Shown here piece after piece: positions 34,078 through 43,248 of a DNA stretch of 64,000 nt. The DNA comes from Mesorhizobium tianshanense (GTDB lineage Bacteria > Pseudomonadota > Alphaproteobacteria > Rhizobiales > Rhizobiaceae): assembly GCF_007830515.1 (NCBI RefSeq), contig NZ_VLKT01000026.1, positions 45,104 through 109,103 on the forward strand, read 5' to 3'. The stretch's first letter is position 1. Each line of letters opens with the position of its first letter. Under the pieces are notes generated by a model. The model was not told the DNA's origin. It worked only from the letters and a program-made list of their open reading frames with translations, and made no database searches. The translations under genes and the position numbers were made by a program.

Positions 34078-36042
34078 TTATTCCAATCCAAGTGCCCGCT
34101 TTTGACGGTTGGCATATGTTTGGATTAGCCTGTCGACAATTATTGACAGCGATGCCACGCAGATGCCCGCTACTAGCCCGCGACCGGTATCGGCGCGGCT
34201 AAGACCGATATAGACCTCTTGACCGAGATCTTGCGTGCCAACCAAAGCCGTGACAACAAGCATTGAAATCGCTAGCATTATTGTCTGGTTGAGACCCAGC
34301 AGAATCTCCGGCATTGCCATCGGTAAGCGAATCTTCAAAAGCGTCTGTATACGGCTAGCGCCCATCGCCTTTGCCCCTTCGAGCAAACCGGGATCGACAC
34401 GCCGAATTCCCATGTCCGTGTACCGGATCACAGGCGTGACCGCATACAAAACGACAGCAATGATCGCGGGGACATCACCGACATGGAATAACATGACGAC
34501 GGGTACCAGATAGACAAAAGAAGGTAACGTTTGCAAAGTGTTGCAGATAGTCCCCAGAACTGCGGACATCCGATCATTTAGGGCGCCTGCTATTCCAAGG
34601 GGCAATCCCAGCAGCAGCGAGATCGTTACGGAGATGCCAATGAGGTATACCGTGGTCATTGATGCTCGCCAAAAGCCAGTGAGCAAAATAAATGCAAGAA
34701 GAGCCACGATGGTTATCAAGAGCCTTGGGCCACCCAACTTCCATGCTACGACCGACAGACCAAAGACAACAAATAACCAAGGCAATCCAACAACAATGTC
34801 TCGAATAGGATTCAATAAATAAATGTACATGAATCCAGTGAATGTATCGATCGCATCACCATAGGTTATAGTTACATAATCCAGCCCCTTTGCAACGTAA
34901 GGTGCGATAGAAAGCTGCATCTCGGCTGGGACCGAACGGGCAAACGGCCATATATATGATGCACCCATCGCAAGAATGGCGATCGCAATTCCAGTAACCA
35001 AATAACCAATCCAGCCTCTATTTCGCACAGGGCTATCCGCTACGCGCTGAGTATAGGCTATTGAGAGGCGGTCAAGGCTGATGGCCATCAAAACGATGGC
35101 AAAACCTGCCTCGAGACCCCGGCCTGTATTGAGCGTGCGCAGGGCCTTGAGAACGTCAAATCCAAGACCTCCGGCGCCGATAATCGATGCGATGATGACG
35201 GCGTTGAGAGAAAGAACGACGACTTGGTTCATGCCTACTGTTAGCAGTGGCCGCGACGATGGTACGAGTATCTTGCGAATCATCTGGCGCTTGGTTGCAC
35301 CTACAACACGCCCGAGCTCAATGAGTTCATCCGACGTAGTCTTAAAGGCAAGGAGCGTTGTCCTTACCATTGCCGGCATTGAGTAGATCATCGTTCCGAG
35401 CATCGCCGAGACGGGGCTGAAGCCGAAGAGAAAGAGAATAGGGAGCAAGTAGGCAAATATCGGGACGGTTTGCATGAAATCGAGGATGACAAGCGTTGCC
35501 GCCTCCACCTTGCGATTACCGAAAACGACCACTGCAACGGAAAATCCAGCTGCGCAGCTCAGCGGCACTGCCACGAGGATTGAAGCAAAGGTCATCATGG
35601 AGCTTTCCCACAACCCAAAAAGCACCATATACAAGAAGCAGCAAAGATTAAGGACCGCGAGCCGCCAACCCCCGATCGCGTGCCCGACTAAGGTCATAAG
35701 ACAAACAACACCGATCCAGGAGACCGGCATAATTCTAAATTCCTTCGTGATCGGGACGCCTTTCCACAGAAAGGCATTTGCGGCGGAGAGCGGCCAATTC
35801 ATGATCCGCGCTGCAGCGCGAGTAACCTCTTGGAAGGTTACCGGCCCGAAGTGGGCATCCTTGATTAGCCAATCCATTGCGGCGCCAATCCACAAAGAGA
35901 TAGGCAGAAGAGGCCCCTCTGGGGGAATATTTGCCCAGGCAATTCGGCTAGTCGTGAACCAAACGCCAACGATAACCAAAGCGAGTAGCCAGACTGAACT
36001 GTTTTTCTGGTTCGTTGTGGTTGCCGTTTGCCACATCATCAC
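34078..36042 (-). CDS. Double permease of a glycine-betaine/proline-type ABC importer (ProW-like)
   Basis: 654 residues, about twice a standard ProW. Two binding-protein-dependent permease domains lie in tandem, each with its own coupling loop: LGRVVGATKRQMIRKILVPSSRP in the first half and GAKAMGASRIQTLLKIRLPMAMP in the second. About 13-15 hydrophobic segments. Such fused permeases occur in several alphaproteobacterial choline/betaine systems. The start overlaps the ATPase stop by 4 bases. The partner binding protein is probably 43249-44202. Confidence 0.88.
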   Translation of the reverse strand: MMMWQTATTTNQKNSSVWLLALVIVGVWFTTSRIAWANIPPEGPLLPISLWIGAAMDWLIKDAHFGPVTFQEVTRAAARIMNWPLSAANAFLWKGVPITKEFRIMPVSWIGVVCLMTLVGHAIGGWRLAVLNLCCFLYMVLFGLWESSMMTFASILVAVPLSCAAGFSVAVVVFGNRKVEAATLVILDFMQTVPIFAYLLPILFLFGFSPVSAMLGTMIYSMPAMVRTTLLAFKTTSDELIELGRVVGATKRQMIRKILVPSSRPLLTVGMNQVVVLSLNAVIIASIIGAGGLGFDVLKALRTLNTGRGLEAGFAIVLMAISLDRLSIAYTQRVADSPVRNRGWIGYLVTGIAIAILAMGASYIWPFARSVPAEMQLSIAPYVAKGLDYVTITYGDAIDTFTGFMYIYLLNPIRDIVVGLPWLFVVFGLSVVAWKLGGPRLLITIVALLAFILLTGFWRASMTTVYLIGISVTISLLLGLPLGIAGALNDRMSAVLGTICNTLQTLPSFVYLVPVVMLFHVGDVPAIIAVVLYAVTPVIRYTDMGIRRVDPGLLEGAKAMGASRIQTLLKIRLPMAMPEILLGLNQTIMLAISMLVVTALVGTQDLGQEVYIGLSRADTGRGLVAGICVASLSIIVDRLIQTYANRQKRALGLE

Positions 36043-37097
36043 GACTCAGGAAACAACACTGAAAGAACGGCGTCGCGACTAACGGCGCCCACCACTCTTC
36101 CGGCATCATCGACCACACGTGTTGCCCCTTCACTATCGAGGACTTGACGCGCAACGGTCTCGATTCGACAGTTTGATTTGACAGGATTTGCGGCTGAAGC
36201 ACCTTGCCAATCGCGCTGCATGATTGCCGCAACTGTTACGACTTTGGCGCGTGAAACATGTCGGGTAAACTCGGCGATGTAGTCCGTAGCTGGTGACAGA
36301 ACGAGTTGTTCGGGAGAGCCGATCTGTTCGACAATCCCATCTTTCAGAATTGCAACGCGATCGGCAATTCGAACGGCCTCGTCGAAATCATGGGTTATAA
36401 AGATCACGGTCTTCCGCAAAATACGTTGTAGTCGAAGCAATTCATTCTGCAGTTCGCGGCGGATCAATGGATCGAGCGCCGAAAAAGGCTCATCAAGGAA
36501 CCAAACCTCTGGTTCCGTCGTCAACGATCGGGCAATTCCAACTCGCTGTCTCTGCCCTCCAGATAGCTCGCGCGGATAGTTTCCTTCACGACCCTTCAGG
36601 CCGACCAATTCGATCATCTCGGCCGCCCGGGATTCGCGTGTGGGCTGCCCTATGCCCTGAATTTCAAGCGGAAAGGCAACGTTCTGAAGCACGGTTAGAT
36701 GGGGGAGCAGTGCGAAATGCTGGAAAACCATGCTCATCTTGTGCCGCCGCAACCAGATGAGCTCTTTTTCGGGAACCGTCACAAGGTCGCGGTTTTCGAA
36801 CAGGACCTGGCCGGCTGTTGGCTCGATTAGTAGGGAAAGGCACCGAACCAGCGTTGACTTGCCGGAGCCCGACAATCCCATAATGACAAATATCTCACCT
36901 TCGCGAATATCTACTGAAACGTCACGCAAGGCTGCAACCAAGCCATGACTCTGCAATAGCTCGGACGTCGGAGTGAAATTCCTTTGCTGTAGGATTCGAG
37001 CAGCGTTGGAGCCGTAGACCTTCCAGAGTCCTCTGCATGCGAGCTTTGTCGACTGGGGTCGATCCCCGGTGTTTTCCGGGCCTGCGGATGCTCTCAT
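36039..37097 (-). CDS. ProV-like ATPase of a glycine-betaine-type ABC importer
   Basis: 352 residues. Walker A GLSGSGKSTLVRCLSLL (near residue 75), signature LSGGQRQRVGIARS and Walker B VWFLDEPFSALD are intact. After the NBD, residues 275-350 form a CBS-like region (VTVAAIMQRDW...ATRVVDDAGRVVGAVSRDAVLSVLF), as in ProV/OpuAA osmolyte transporters where it gates activity. The N-terminus LACRGLWKVYGSNAARIL is also ProV-like. Coupled to the double permease. Confidence 0.9.
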   Translation of the reverse strand: MRASAGPENTGDRPQSTKLACRGLWKVYGSNAARILQQRNFTPTSELLQSHGLVAALRDVSVDIREGEIFVIMGLSGSGKSTLVRCLSLLIEPTAGQVLFENRDLVTVPEKELIWLRRHKMSMVFQHFALLPHLTVLQNVAFPLEIQGIGQPTRESRAAEMIELVGLKGREGNYPRELSGGQRQRVGIARSLTTEPEVWFLDEPFSALDPLIRRELQNELLRLQRILRKTVIFITHDFDEAVRIADRVAILKDGIVEQIGSPEQLVLSPATDYIAEFTRHVSRAKVVTVAAIMQRDWQGASAANPVKSNCRIETVARQVLDSEGATRVVDDAGRVVGAVSRDAVLSVLFPES

Positions 37098-37331
37098 CTA
37101 CATAATCTCCCTGCCGGAACGTCGTACGGCCCTTCAATAGTAACGGACGCTTCGGTGTGGAGGGATGGCATTGCCAAATAGCGAGATAAAATCTGTTTGA
37201 ATAGAATAACATGTCCTAAGAAGTTCTGATGAAAAAGAACTTGAAGGATAGGCCGCGTTTGCCTGCAGGAATCCGGGAAGACATTGATAATCATTATAAT
37301 ACTCAGAACGGTGTACCCAGGGCCGAATATA

Positions 37332-38270
37332 CTATTCCAATTGGGAGCTTAATTCGGGCAGGACGACAAAGAGATCCCCGACAAGGCCGTAGTCGGCGAC
37401 CTGGAAGATGGGGGCTTCCTCGTCCTTGTTGATGGCAACTATGACCTTGGAATCCTTCATGCCGGCAAGATGCTGGATCGCCCCGGATATGCCGACCGCA
37501 ATGTAGAGGTCGGGGGCCACTACCTTGCCGGTCTGGCCAACCTGCCAGTCGTTCGGGGCGTAGCCCGCATCAACCGCGGCACGAGAGGCACCGACGGCGG
37601 CGCCAAGCTTGTCCGCGACTGGCAGGATGACCTCTTGGAATTTTTCCGAAGAGCCGAGCGCGCGACCGCCCGAGATAATGATCCTGGCCGAAGTCAATTC
37701 CGGACGGTCGTTGTCCGACAATTGGTTGTCGATAAAGGTCGAGAGACCAGGATTGGCGGCACCGTTCACAGTCTCTACCGGAGCGGAACCGCCTGACGCC
37801 GCCGCCTGGAAGGACGCAGTGCGGACTGTGACCACCTTCTTGGCGTCGGTCGACTGCACGGTCTGGATTGCGTTGCCGGCATAGATCGGCCGCTTGAACG
37901 TGTCCGGGCTGACGACTTCGATGATCTCGGAAATCTGCGCCACGTCGAGCAGGGCGGCGATACGTGGCGAGACGTTCTTACCCGAAGACGTAGCCGGCGC
38001 GATGATCGTGTCATAGCTGCCGGCCAGCGCTACGACGGTTGCCGCCAGCGGCTCGGCTAGGCTCTGTTCCAGCTCGTCGGCCTCGACGAGCAGGACCTTT
38101 TTGGCGCCTTCGAGCTTCGCTGCAGCGGCGGCGGCCCTTTTCGCGCCTTTGCCGGCGACGAGGATATGCACCTCTGGGCCGATTTTCAGCGCAGCCGATA
38201 GCGCCTTGGCGGTCTGGTCGGAGACGGTCTCGTTGTCATGCTCGGCGATGAGGAGAATGGCCACGGTCAT
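37332..38270 (-). CDS. etfA: Electron transfer flavoprotein alpha subunit
   Basis: 312 residues, full length. The C-terminal FAD domain shows IISGGRALGSSEKF, LGAAVGASRAAVDAGY, VGQTGKVVAPDLYIAVGISGAIQHLAGM and VAINKDEEAPIFQVADYGLVGD. ETF carries electrons from dimethylglycine/sarcosine-type dehydrogenases to ETF-quinone oxidoreductase in the membrane. Located 16 bases after etfB. The two etf genes look more GC-rich and chromosome-like in codon choice than their neighbours, suggesting duplication of a housekeeping pair. Confidence 0.95.
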   Translation of the reverse strand: MTVAILLIAEHDNETVSDQTAKALSAALKIGPEVHILVAGKGAKRAAAAAAKLEGAKKVLLVEADELEQSLAEPLAATVVALAGSYDTIIAPATSSGKNVSPRIAALLDVAQISEIIEVVSPDTFKRPIYAGNAIQTVQSTDAKKVVTVRTASFQAAASGGSAPVETVNGAANPGLSTFIDNQLSDNDRPELTSARIIISGGRALGSSEKFQEVILPVADKLGAAVGASRAAVDAGYAPNDWQVGQTGKVVAPDLYIAVGISGAIQHLAGMKDSKVIVAINKDEEAPIFQVADYGLVGDLFVVLPELSSQLE

Positions 38271-38286
38271 TTTTCCTTTCTGAACT

Positions 38287-39036
38287 TCAGAGCACGCCGG
38301 CTTCGTTCTTGAGCTTGTCGATCAGCTCGGCGACGCTTTTGACCTTCACGCCGGCCTTGCGGCCGCTTGGTTCCTCGGTCTTGACTATCTTCAGCCGCGG
38401 CTTGACGTCGGCGCCGTAGTCGGCCGGGGTTTTTTCGTCCAGCGGCTTCTTCTTGGCCTTCATGATGTTGGGCAGCGAGGCATAGCGCGGCTGGTTGAGG
38501 CGAAGGTCGGCGGTGACGATCGCTGGCATCGACAGTTTCAATGTCTGCAAGCCGCCGTCCACTTCGCGCGTCACATTCAGCTTCTTGCCTTCGACGGCGA
38601 TCTTCGAGGCGAAGGTGCCCTGGCTCCAGCCGAGCAACGCCGAAAGCATCTGGCCGGTCTGGTTGGCGTCGTCGTCGATCGCCTGTTTGCCGAGAATGAC
38701 CAGCCCTGGCTGCTCGGCCTCGACCACCCCCTTCAGCACCTTGGCCACCCCCAGCGGTTCCACCTGCTCGTCGACCTTGACCAGGATGCCACGGTCGGCG
38801 CCCATGGCGAGCGCGGTGCGCAGCGTTTCCTGGGCCTGCTGAGGTCCGATTGAAACGACGATGATCTCGTCCACCTTCCCGGCTTCCTTCAACCGGATGG
38901 CTTCCTCGACGGCGATTTCGTCGAACGGGTTCATCGCCATCTTCACATTGGTGAGTTCGACCGCCGACCCATCCGGCTTCACGCGGACCTTAACATTCGC
39001 ATCCACAACCCGCTTTATGGGCACAAGGATTTTCAT
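38287..39036 (-). CDS. etfB: Electron transfer flavoprotein beta subunit
   Basis: 249 residues from ATG 39036 (MKILVPIKRVVDANVKVRVK), the standard start for the family. The AMP-binding/ETF signature is present (MNPFDEIAVEEAIRLKEAG, VEAEQPGLVILGKQAIDDDANQTGQMLSALLGW), along with the C-terminal recognition loop LRLNQPRYASLPNIMKAKKKPL. It forms the heterodimer with EtfA and lies downstream of the demethylase-kinase pair on the same strand, fitting a role as their electron acceptor. Confidence 0.95.
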   Translation of the reverse strand: MKILVPIKRVVDANVKVRVKPDGSAVELTNVKMAMNPFDEIAVEEAIRLKEAGKVDEIIVVSIGPQQAQETLRTALAMGADRGILVKVDEQVEPLGVAKVLKGVVEAEQPGLVILGKQAIDDDANQTGQMLSALLGWSQGTFASKIAVEGKKLNVTREVDGGLQTLKLSMPAIVTADLRLNQPRYASLPNIMKAKKKPLDEKTPADYGADVKPRLKIVKTEEPSGRKAGVKVKSVAELIDKLKNEAGVL

Positions 39037-39272
39037 TTTTTCCATCCAATGCAAAAGGTTCAGGAACCAGCGACAGAAACCATCCGCCAACCTGGGGCGA
39101 TTGATTGATCATTCCGAAAATACTGACGCGACTTTCCAGCGTCATGGAACAACGTCGAGTAATCGCAGAACAAACCAAGGCGGCAACAGCATGTTGCTAA
39201 GCGCTCGTGGGAGGTGGACGAAAGCGGTCAAGCGCGCGCCTTGGAAGAAGAGGTCTCGCGTGCTGCTGTATA

Positions 39273-40226
39273 CTAGCCTCGCACGCGATCGATATGCGTT
39301 CCGAAGTCTGGGCGCTCCATAATTTCCCTGCAACGCGTGAAGCGATCTATTGTATATTCCCAGAAGTCGTCAAACGGGTAGTGAATATCCGACGGCTTGA
39401 GCGGGTTCTTATTTGCCACTTGAAGCGCTCCCCAGAGTGTCCACAACAGAAAAACCATCGCCTTTTGCAAAATCATACGGCTGTAAAGCCGTTCCGAGAA
39501 TTCACCGCCATTATACGCGGTCAGCATAGCTCTATCTTGCCGTTCGTCGAAATAGCCTTCAACGGAGAGATCACCGAGATCCCACATCGGATCATTGTTG
39601 CCTGCGAACTCCCAATCGAGCAGATACATTCTGTCAACGGTATTGATAAAATTTTCTGGAACCGGATCATTGTGGCTCGGGACAAGCGGCGGCGCTCCTT
39701 TGAGCAGCGCTCCTCGAACAACGAGTGCTTCTTTCTGTAAATCATCATAGCCTTCGGGGAAGCGCCCACCCATCTGCTTCAGAACATCCAGGTATTCCTG
39801 CGCCTTTCGCACATCGTTGAATTCCTGGTAAAATGTAGCCCCCGAACGATGCAACTTGGCGAATACCATTCCAGCCCTGGAACATGAATCTAGGTCTTTG
39901 AAGAGGTCTGGAGTCATCATAGTCGCGCCATCGATGTAGCGAGTCAGCTGAACGCCAGTGCCCGGCTCATAATGAATGAGCTCCGCGTTTACCCCGAGGT
40001 TGGACGTCAAACGGCCCGCTTGCTCATCGGCACGCCTGTCGACGTATTGCTCGGTCCCCTCCCCGGGTACCCGTAAAACATACGAATCCGCGCCGACGGT
40101 AATCTTGTAGTTTCGATTTGTAAGACCTCCCACTTTCACGATGGCGATTTGATCCAGCGGAAAATCTCGCAACTGCGGCACTCGAGCTAGGGTGTCTTGA
40201 AGACGGGTATTATCTGTGTGTTCCAT
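39273..40226 (-). CDS. Choline/ethanolamine-kinase-like phosphotransferase, copy 1
   Basis: 317 residues of the aminoglycoside-phosphotransferase/choline-kinase fold. The catalytic loop is SHNDPVPENFI (Asp and Asn of Brenner's motif) and the metal-binding motif is LLDWEFAGNNDPMWDLGDL. The N-terminal GGLTNRNYKI is the glycine-rich nucleotide loop. Choline and ethanolamine kinases share this layout. It starts 15 bases after the demethylase at 40242-42641, forming a two-gene unit. Probable substrate is an amino alcohol; whether methylated or not cannot be told. Confidence 0.85.
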   Translation of the reverse strand: MEHTDNTRLQDTLARVPQLRDFPLDQIAIVKVGGLTNRNYKITVGADSYVLRVPGEGTEQYVDRRADEQAGRLTSNLGVNAELIHYEPGTGVQLTRYIDGATMMTPDLFKDLDSCSRAGMVFAKLHRSGATFYQEFNDVRKAQEYLDVLKQMGGRFPEGYDDLQKEALVVRGALLKGAPPLVPSHNDPVPENFINTVDRMYLLDWEFAGNNDPMWDLGDLSVEGYFDERQDRAMLTAYNGGEFSERLYSRMILQKAMVFLLWTLWGALQVANKNPLKPSDIHYPFDDFWEYTIDRFTRCREIMERPDFGTHIDRVRG

Positions 40227-40241
40227 ATCGATCTCCGAAAC

Positions 40242-42641
40242 TTATACTGATTTGAGAAGATCGCGCTGGGTCGCGCGCATCAGTTGGCTGCGCTCGCCGA
40301 AGCACTCAATTTCGAATTCACCATTTTTCACTAACGACGACGGCACATATGCGTTCACAACGACCTTTCCGATCGAATGAGCAAAGGCCGCACTCGTGGT
40401 CGCGCCTGCAATTTCACCATCCACGTACAGAGCTTCGCCACCGAAAGCGTTTCTAAGCTTATCACTCACGAACGTGCAAAGTCGTCTGGACGGACCTCGC
40501 AATTTGGCGTCGCGCAGCGCTACCTGGGATAAGAACGGATCTCGATCTAGGTCGACGCAGAAGCCGAGCCCCGCCTCGTAGGGGTTGTAGTCAGGTGTGA
40601 TGTCGCTTCCCCAGTACCGATAGCCCTTCTCAATCCTCAAAGAGTCGAGCGCTCGATAGCCCACGTTTCGAAGACCACGAGGGCCGCCAGCTTCCAGCAG
40701 GCGCTCATATACATCGCAGGCAAATTCGGATGGAACATGTAGTTCCCAGCCTACTTCTCCGGCGAAGCTTATCGGTAAGGCGCGGACGTGTGCGGCGCCA
40801 ATGGTAAGAGTACTGAGTTCGCTACCACTTCGGATACCGCCTTCGCCTTCCTCGATAGCGTCGGCGATTATTCCACGTGCCTTGGGTCCCGTTACCAACA
40901 AAACAGACCAAGCAGAAGTTACGTCCTCGATCGCAAATTGTGCGTTTGCCGGCGCGTTGGCCCTGATCCATTCGACATCGCGAACGCCGTTGCCGGTTCC
41001 TGTTACATAGTAGAAGCGATTGTGTGACAGTCGTGTGATAGAAACGTCTGCTTCAATCCCCCCTCGTTTGTTGCAAAGTTGAGTGTAACTGACGGCGCCG
41101 ATGGATTTGTCAAGGTTGCGAACAGATAAGAATTGCAAGACGTTGAACGCATCAGGGCCATGTATTTCATACTTTGCAAACGAAGTGAGATCAAATATGC
41201 CAGCAGCATTGCGAACCGCATTGTGTTCATCGGCTACTGGTGAAAACCAATTGGGGCGATCGAAGCTTGGGCGCTCTACCGCCTCGCCCACACCGGATGC
41301 AAACCAATTCGGTCGTTCCCAGCCAAACTTGGCGCCATATACGGCCTGCTTCTGCTTGAGGAGAGAATAAAGAGGGCTTCGTCTGAAGCCTCGGCTTGAT
41401 GAGGTCTCGTGGCCGGGCGGTTGAAGTCGATAGTGATCGCCGTAGACCTCAATTGCTCTTGGAAAGAGATAAGACTTTGCACCGTGATGATCTCCGAAAC
41501 GGCGCGCATCGACCGGCCAAAGGTCCATTGACGGCTGCCCTTCTAGGATCCATTCGGCCATCACCTTGCCAATTCCTCCGCCGGCCGCGATTCCGACGAC
41601 GCAACCCGATGCGACGAATGTGTTTTCCAATCCCGGTATCGGACCCATCACAAAGTCGCCATCCGCGGAGAACGGTATCGGTCCCGTAATCACATCGCGG
41701 ATTCCAAGCTCCGCGAGTAGCGGGGTACGTTTGATAGCGGCTTCGATAAAGGGCTCGAACCGATCCATTGCGGGAGGAAGAAGTTCCCGGCCGAACGCAC
41801 CCGGGATAGGATTGGCATCAAATGCAGCGGTGTTGGGCTCCCAGCATCCGACCACCAATCCATTAGATTCTGGCTTGTAGTAAACGGATAAATCCGGATC
41901 GCGCATGGACGGCATATTCGAGTCCATACCGTCGATCGGTTGAGTAATCAGATACTGATGAACGAGACCGCAGCACGCAAGATTAACTTGCATCAATTTG
42001 CCAATCTCACGCGCCCATACGCCCGCGGCATTCACCACAATGCGACATCTGACGTCACCTTCAGTAGTTCGGACTGCGTTGATGCGTCGTCCGCTACGTT
42101 CAAAGCCGTTAACAGCCACGTGTTGGAAGATCTTGACCCCGTGTTTGCGCGCGCCAGCTGCAAAGGAGAGCGTGAGGCTTGTGGGGTCGGCTACGCCGTC
42201 GCCTGGCACGAAGAGTGCCCCGAGGACGTCTTTTGTTTCTGCAATCGGAAACAGGTCCGCAATTTCCTTTGGGGTGATGATGGCCGCCTCCAGGCCAACG
42301 CTCTTTGCAATGGTGTTGGAGCGCTTTGCCTCAAGAAGGCGCTCTGGAGTGGAGGCAAGCCTTAAGCTGCCGGTCCGCCGCCAACCGGACGCAAGCCCGG
42401 TCTCTGCCTCAAGCCCTTCGTAGATATTGACGCTGGTTTGCAGCAGGCGGCTCAAGTTGCGGGAAGAACGCAATTGACCGACCATACCCGCCGCATGCCA
42501 CGTCGAGCCGTGGGTCAGCTCGTTTTTTTCGAGTAGGATGACGTCTTTTGCGCCTGCCTTTGCCAGATGGAAAGCGATGGACGTCCCCAATACGCCGCCG
42601 CCGATCACTACAATTTCCGCTTGTGAGGGGAACACCGTCAT
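40242..42641 (-). CDS. Dimethylglycine/sarcosine-dehydrogenase-like flavoprotein with folate (GcvT) domain, copy 1
   Basis: 799 residues from ATG 42641. Residues 10-400 form an FAD-dependent oxidoreductase: VVIGGGVLGTSIAFHLA, then STWHAAGMVGQLR with His49 at the position that covalently carries FAD in dimethylglycine dehydrogenases. Residues 430-790 form an aminomethyltransferase-like GcvT domain (DLTSFAKYEIHGPDAFNVL, DSLRIEKGYRYWGSDIT, LRDAKLRGPSRRL). The enzyme should oxidise an N-methyl group, pass electrons to ETF and load formaldehyde-level carbon onto tetrahydrofolate. Candidate GntR operators lie 18-50 bases upstream. Confidence 0.88.
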   Translation of the reverse strand: MTVFPSQAEIVVIGGGVLGTSIAFHLAKAGAKDVILLEKNELTHGSTWHAAGMVGQLRSSRNLSRLLQTSVNIYEGLEAETGLASGWRRTGSLRLASTPERLLEAKRSNTIAKSVGLEAAIITPKEIADLFPIAETKDVLGALFVPGDGVADPTSLTLSFAAGARKHGVKIFQHVAVNGFERSGRRINAVRTTEGDVRCRIVVNAAGVWAREIGKLMQVNLACCGLVHQYLITQPIDGMDSNMPSMRDPDLSVYYKPESNGLVVGCWEPNTAAFDANPIPGAFGRELLPPAMDRFEPFIEAAIKRTPLLAELGIRDVITGPIPFSADGDFVMGPIPGLENTFVASGCVVGIAAGGGIGKVMAEWILEGQPSMDLWPVDARRFGDHHGAKSYLFPRAIEVYGDHYRLQPPGHETSSSRGFRRSPLYSLLKQKQAVYGAKFGWERPNWFASGVGEAVERPSFDRPNWFSPVADEHNAVRNAAGIFDLTSFAKYEIHGPDAFNVLQFLSVRNLDKSIGAVSYTQLCNKRGGIEADVSITRLSHNRFYYVTGTGNGVRDVEWIRANAPANAQFAIEDVTSAWSVLLVTGPKARGIIADAIEEGEGGIRSGSELSTLTIGAAHVRALPISFAGEVGWELHVPSEFACDVYERLLEAGGPRGLRNVGYRALDSLRIEKGYRYWGSDITPDYNPYEAGLGFCVDLDRDPFLSQVALRDAKLRGPSRRLCTFVSDKLRNAFGGEALYVDGEIAGATTSAAFAHSIGKVVVNAYVPSSLVKNGEFEIECFGERSQLMRATQRDLLKSV

Positions 42642-43248
42642 TGCACGCTCCAAAACGTCTGGTCTACAGCAGAAATCTGGTCTATACCAGCACAAACGAA
42701 AGCAGTTTGCAACCCGTCTTCCTCGGGTCTGCAATATGAAAACGAGCATGGTAGCTGCGATTCATGCCGGCGTTCATTCTGACAGGCCGGATTCCGCCAA
42801 AGAGGCAGTTAGGCTCAGTGAGAAACTGTGATTGATAGAGTTCCGGATGCTATACTGAGCGCGAGGGATCAGGCCGGCGATGCGGCCCGTTTGTCCGCAT
42901 CCCGAAAGTCGCTGAATATAGCGTTCATCCATTCCTTATTGCTGCGCGTTGGTGCCGACGGTCCGGCCACTGCGCGAGGCGCGCGCTGGTCCAAGGCACC
43001 GCCTCTGCCGGGTCGGCAGATTTGGATGGGCTTCCGCCGCCATGCCGTTCGAGATCCAGGCAGCCGCGCTGGTGCAATTAATGTGTCTTGCTCGCGCGCC
43101 GACGCGCAACGCAGGCAGAAGACAAAACCACATTCCTCACCTCGAGCCGATCCGCACCTTCGTGCGGGTCGGCTGGCCAAGATGAGTCCGTTGAGTAACA
43201 AAGTTTAGGTGCAAGGATATTCCGAGACATCAATAGACATCAAGGTGG
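42642..43248. other. Promoter region of the demethylase-kinase unit and a 500-base gap without a gene
   Basis: The left 50 bases hold two CTGGTCTA-type operator candidates (listed separately). The rest, up to the binding-protein stop at 43249, contains only short frames with low-complexity products and a GC-rich stretch at 42950-43110. I see no gene here. Confidence 0.5.
42659..42690. promoter_or_regulatory. GntR-type operator pair upstream of demethylase copy 1
   Basis: CTGGTCTATACCAG at 42677-42690 and a degenerate CTGGTCTACAGCAG at 42659-42672 lie just upstream of the ATG at 42641. The same palindrome occurs before four other genes of this block. The core GTnTAnAC agrees with the HutC-subfamily GntR operator consensus. 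Confidence 0.7.

Noticed and set aside
37286..37297. GATAATCATTAT, resembling half of an enterobacterial Fur box, upstream of the ProV-like gene
   Set aside because: Only a partial match, and rhizobial iron regulation normally uses RirA and Irr motifs. An AT-rich palindrome of this size can occur by chance in a promoter region.
42828..43208. 126-codon plus-strand frame in the gap between the demethylase and the binding protein
   Set aside because: The product is low in recognisable structure, and frames of similar length exist on the opposite strand. This is typical of GC-rich non-coding DNA.
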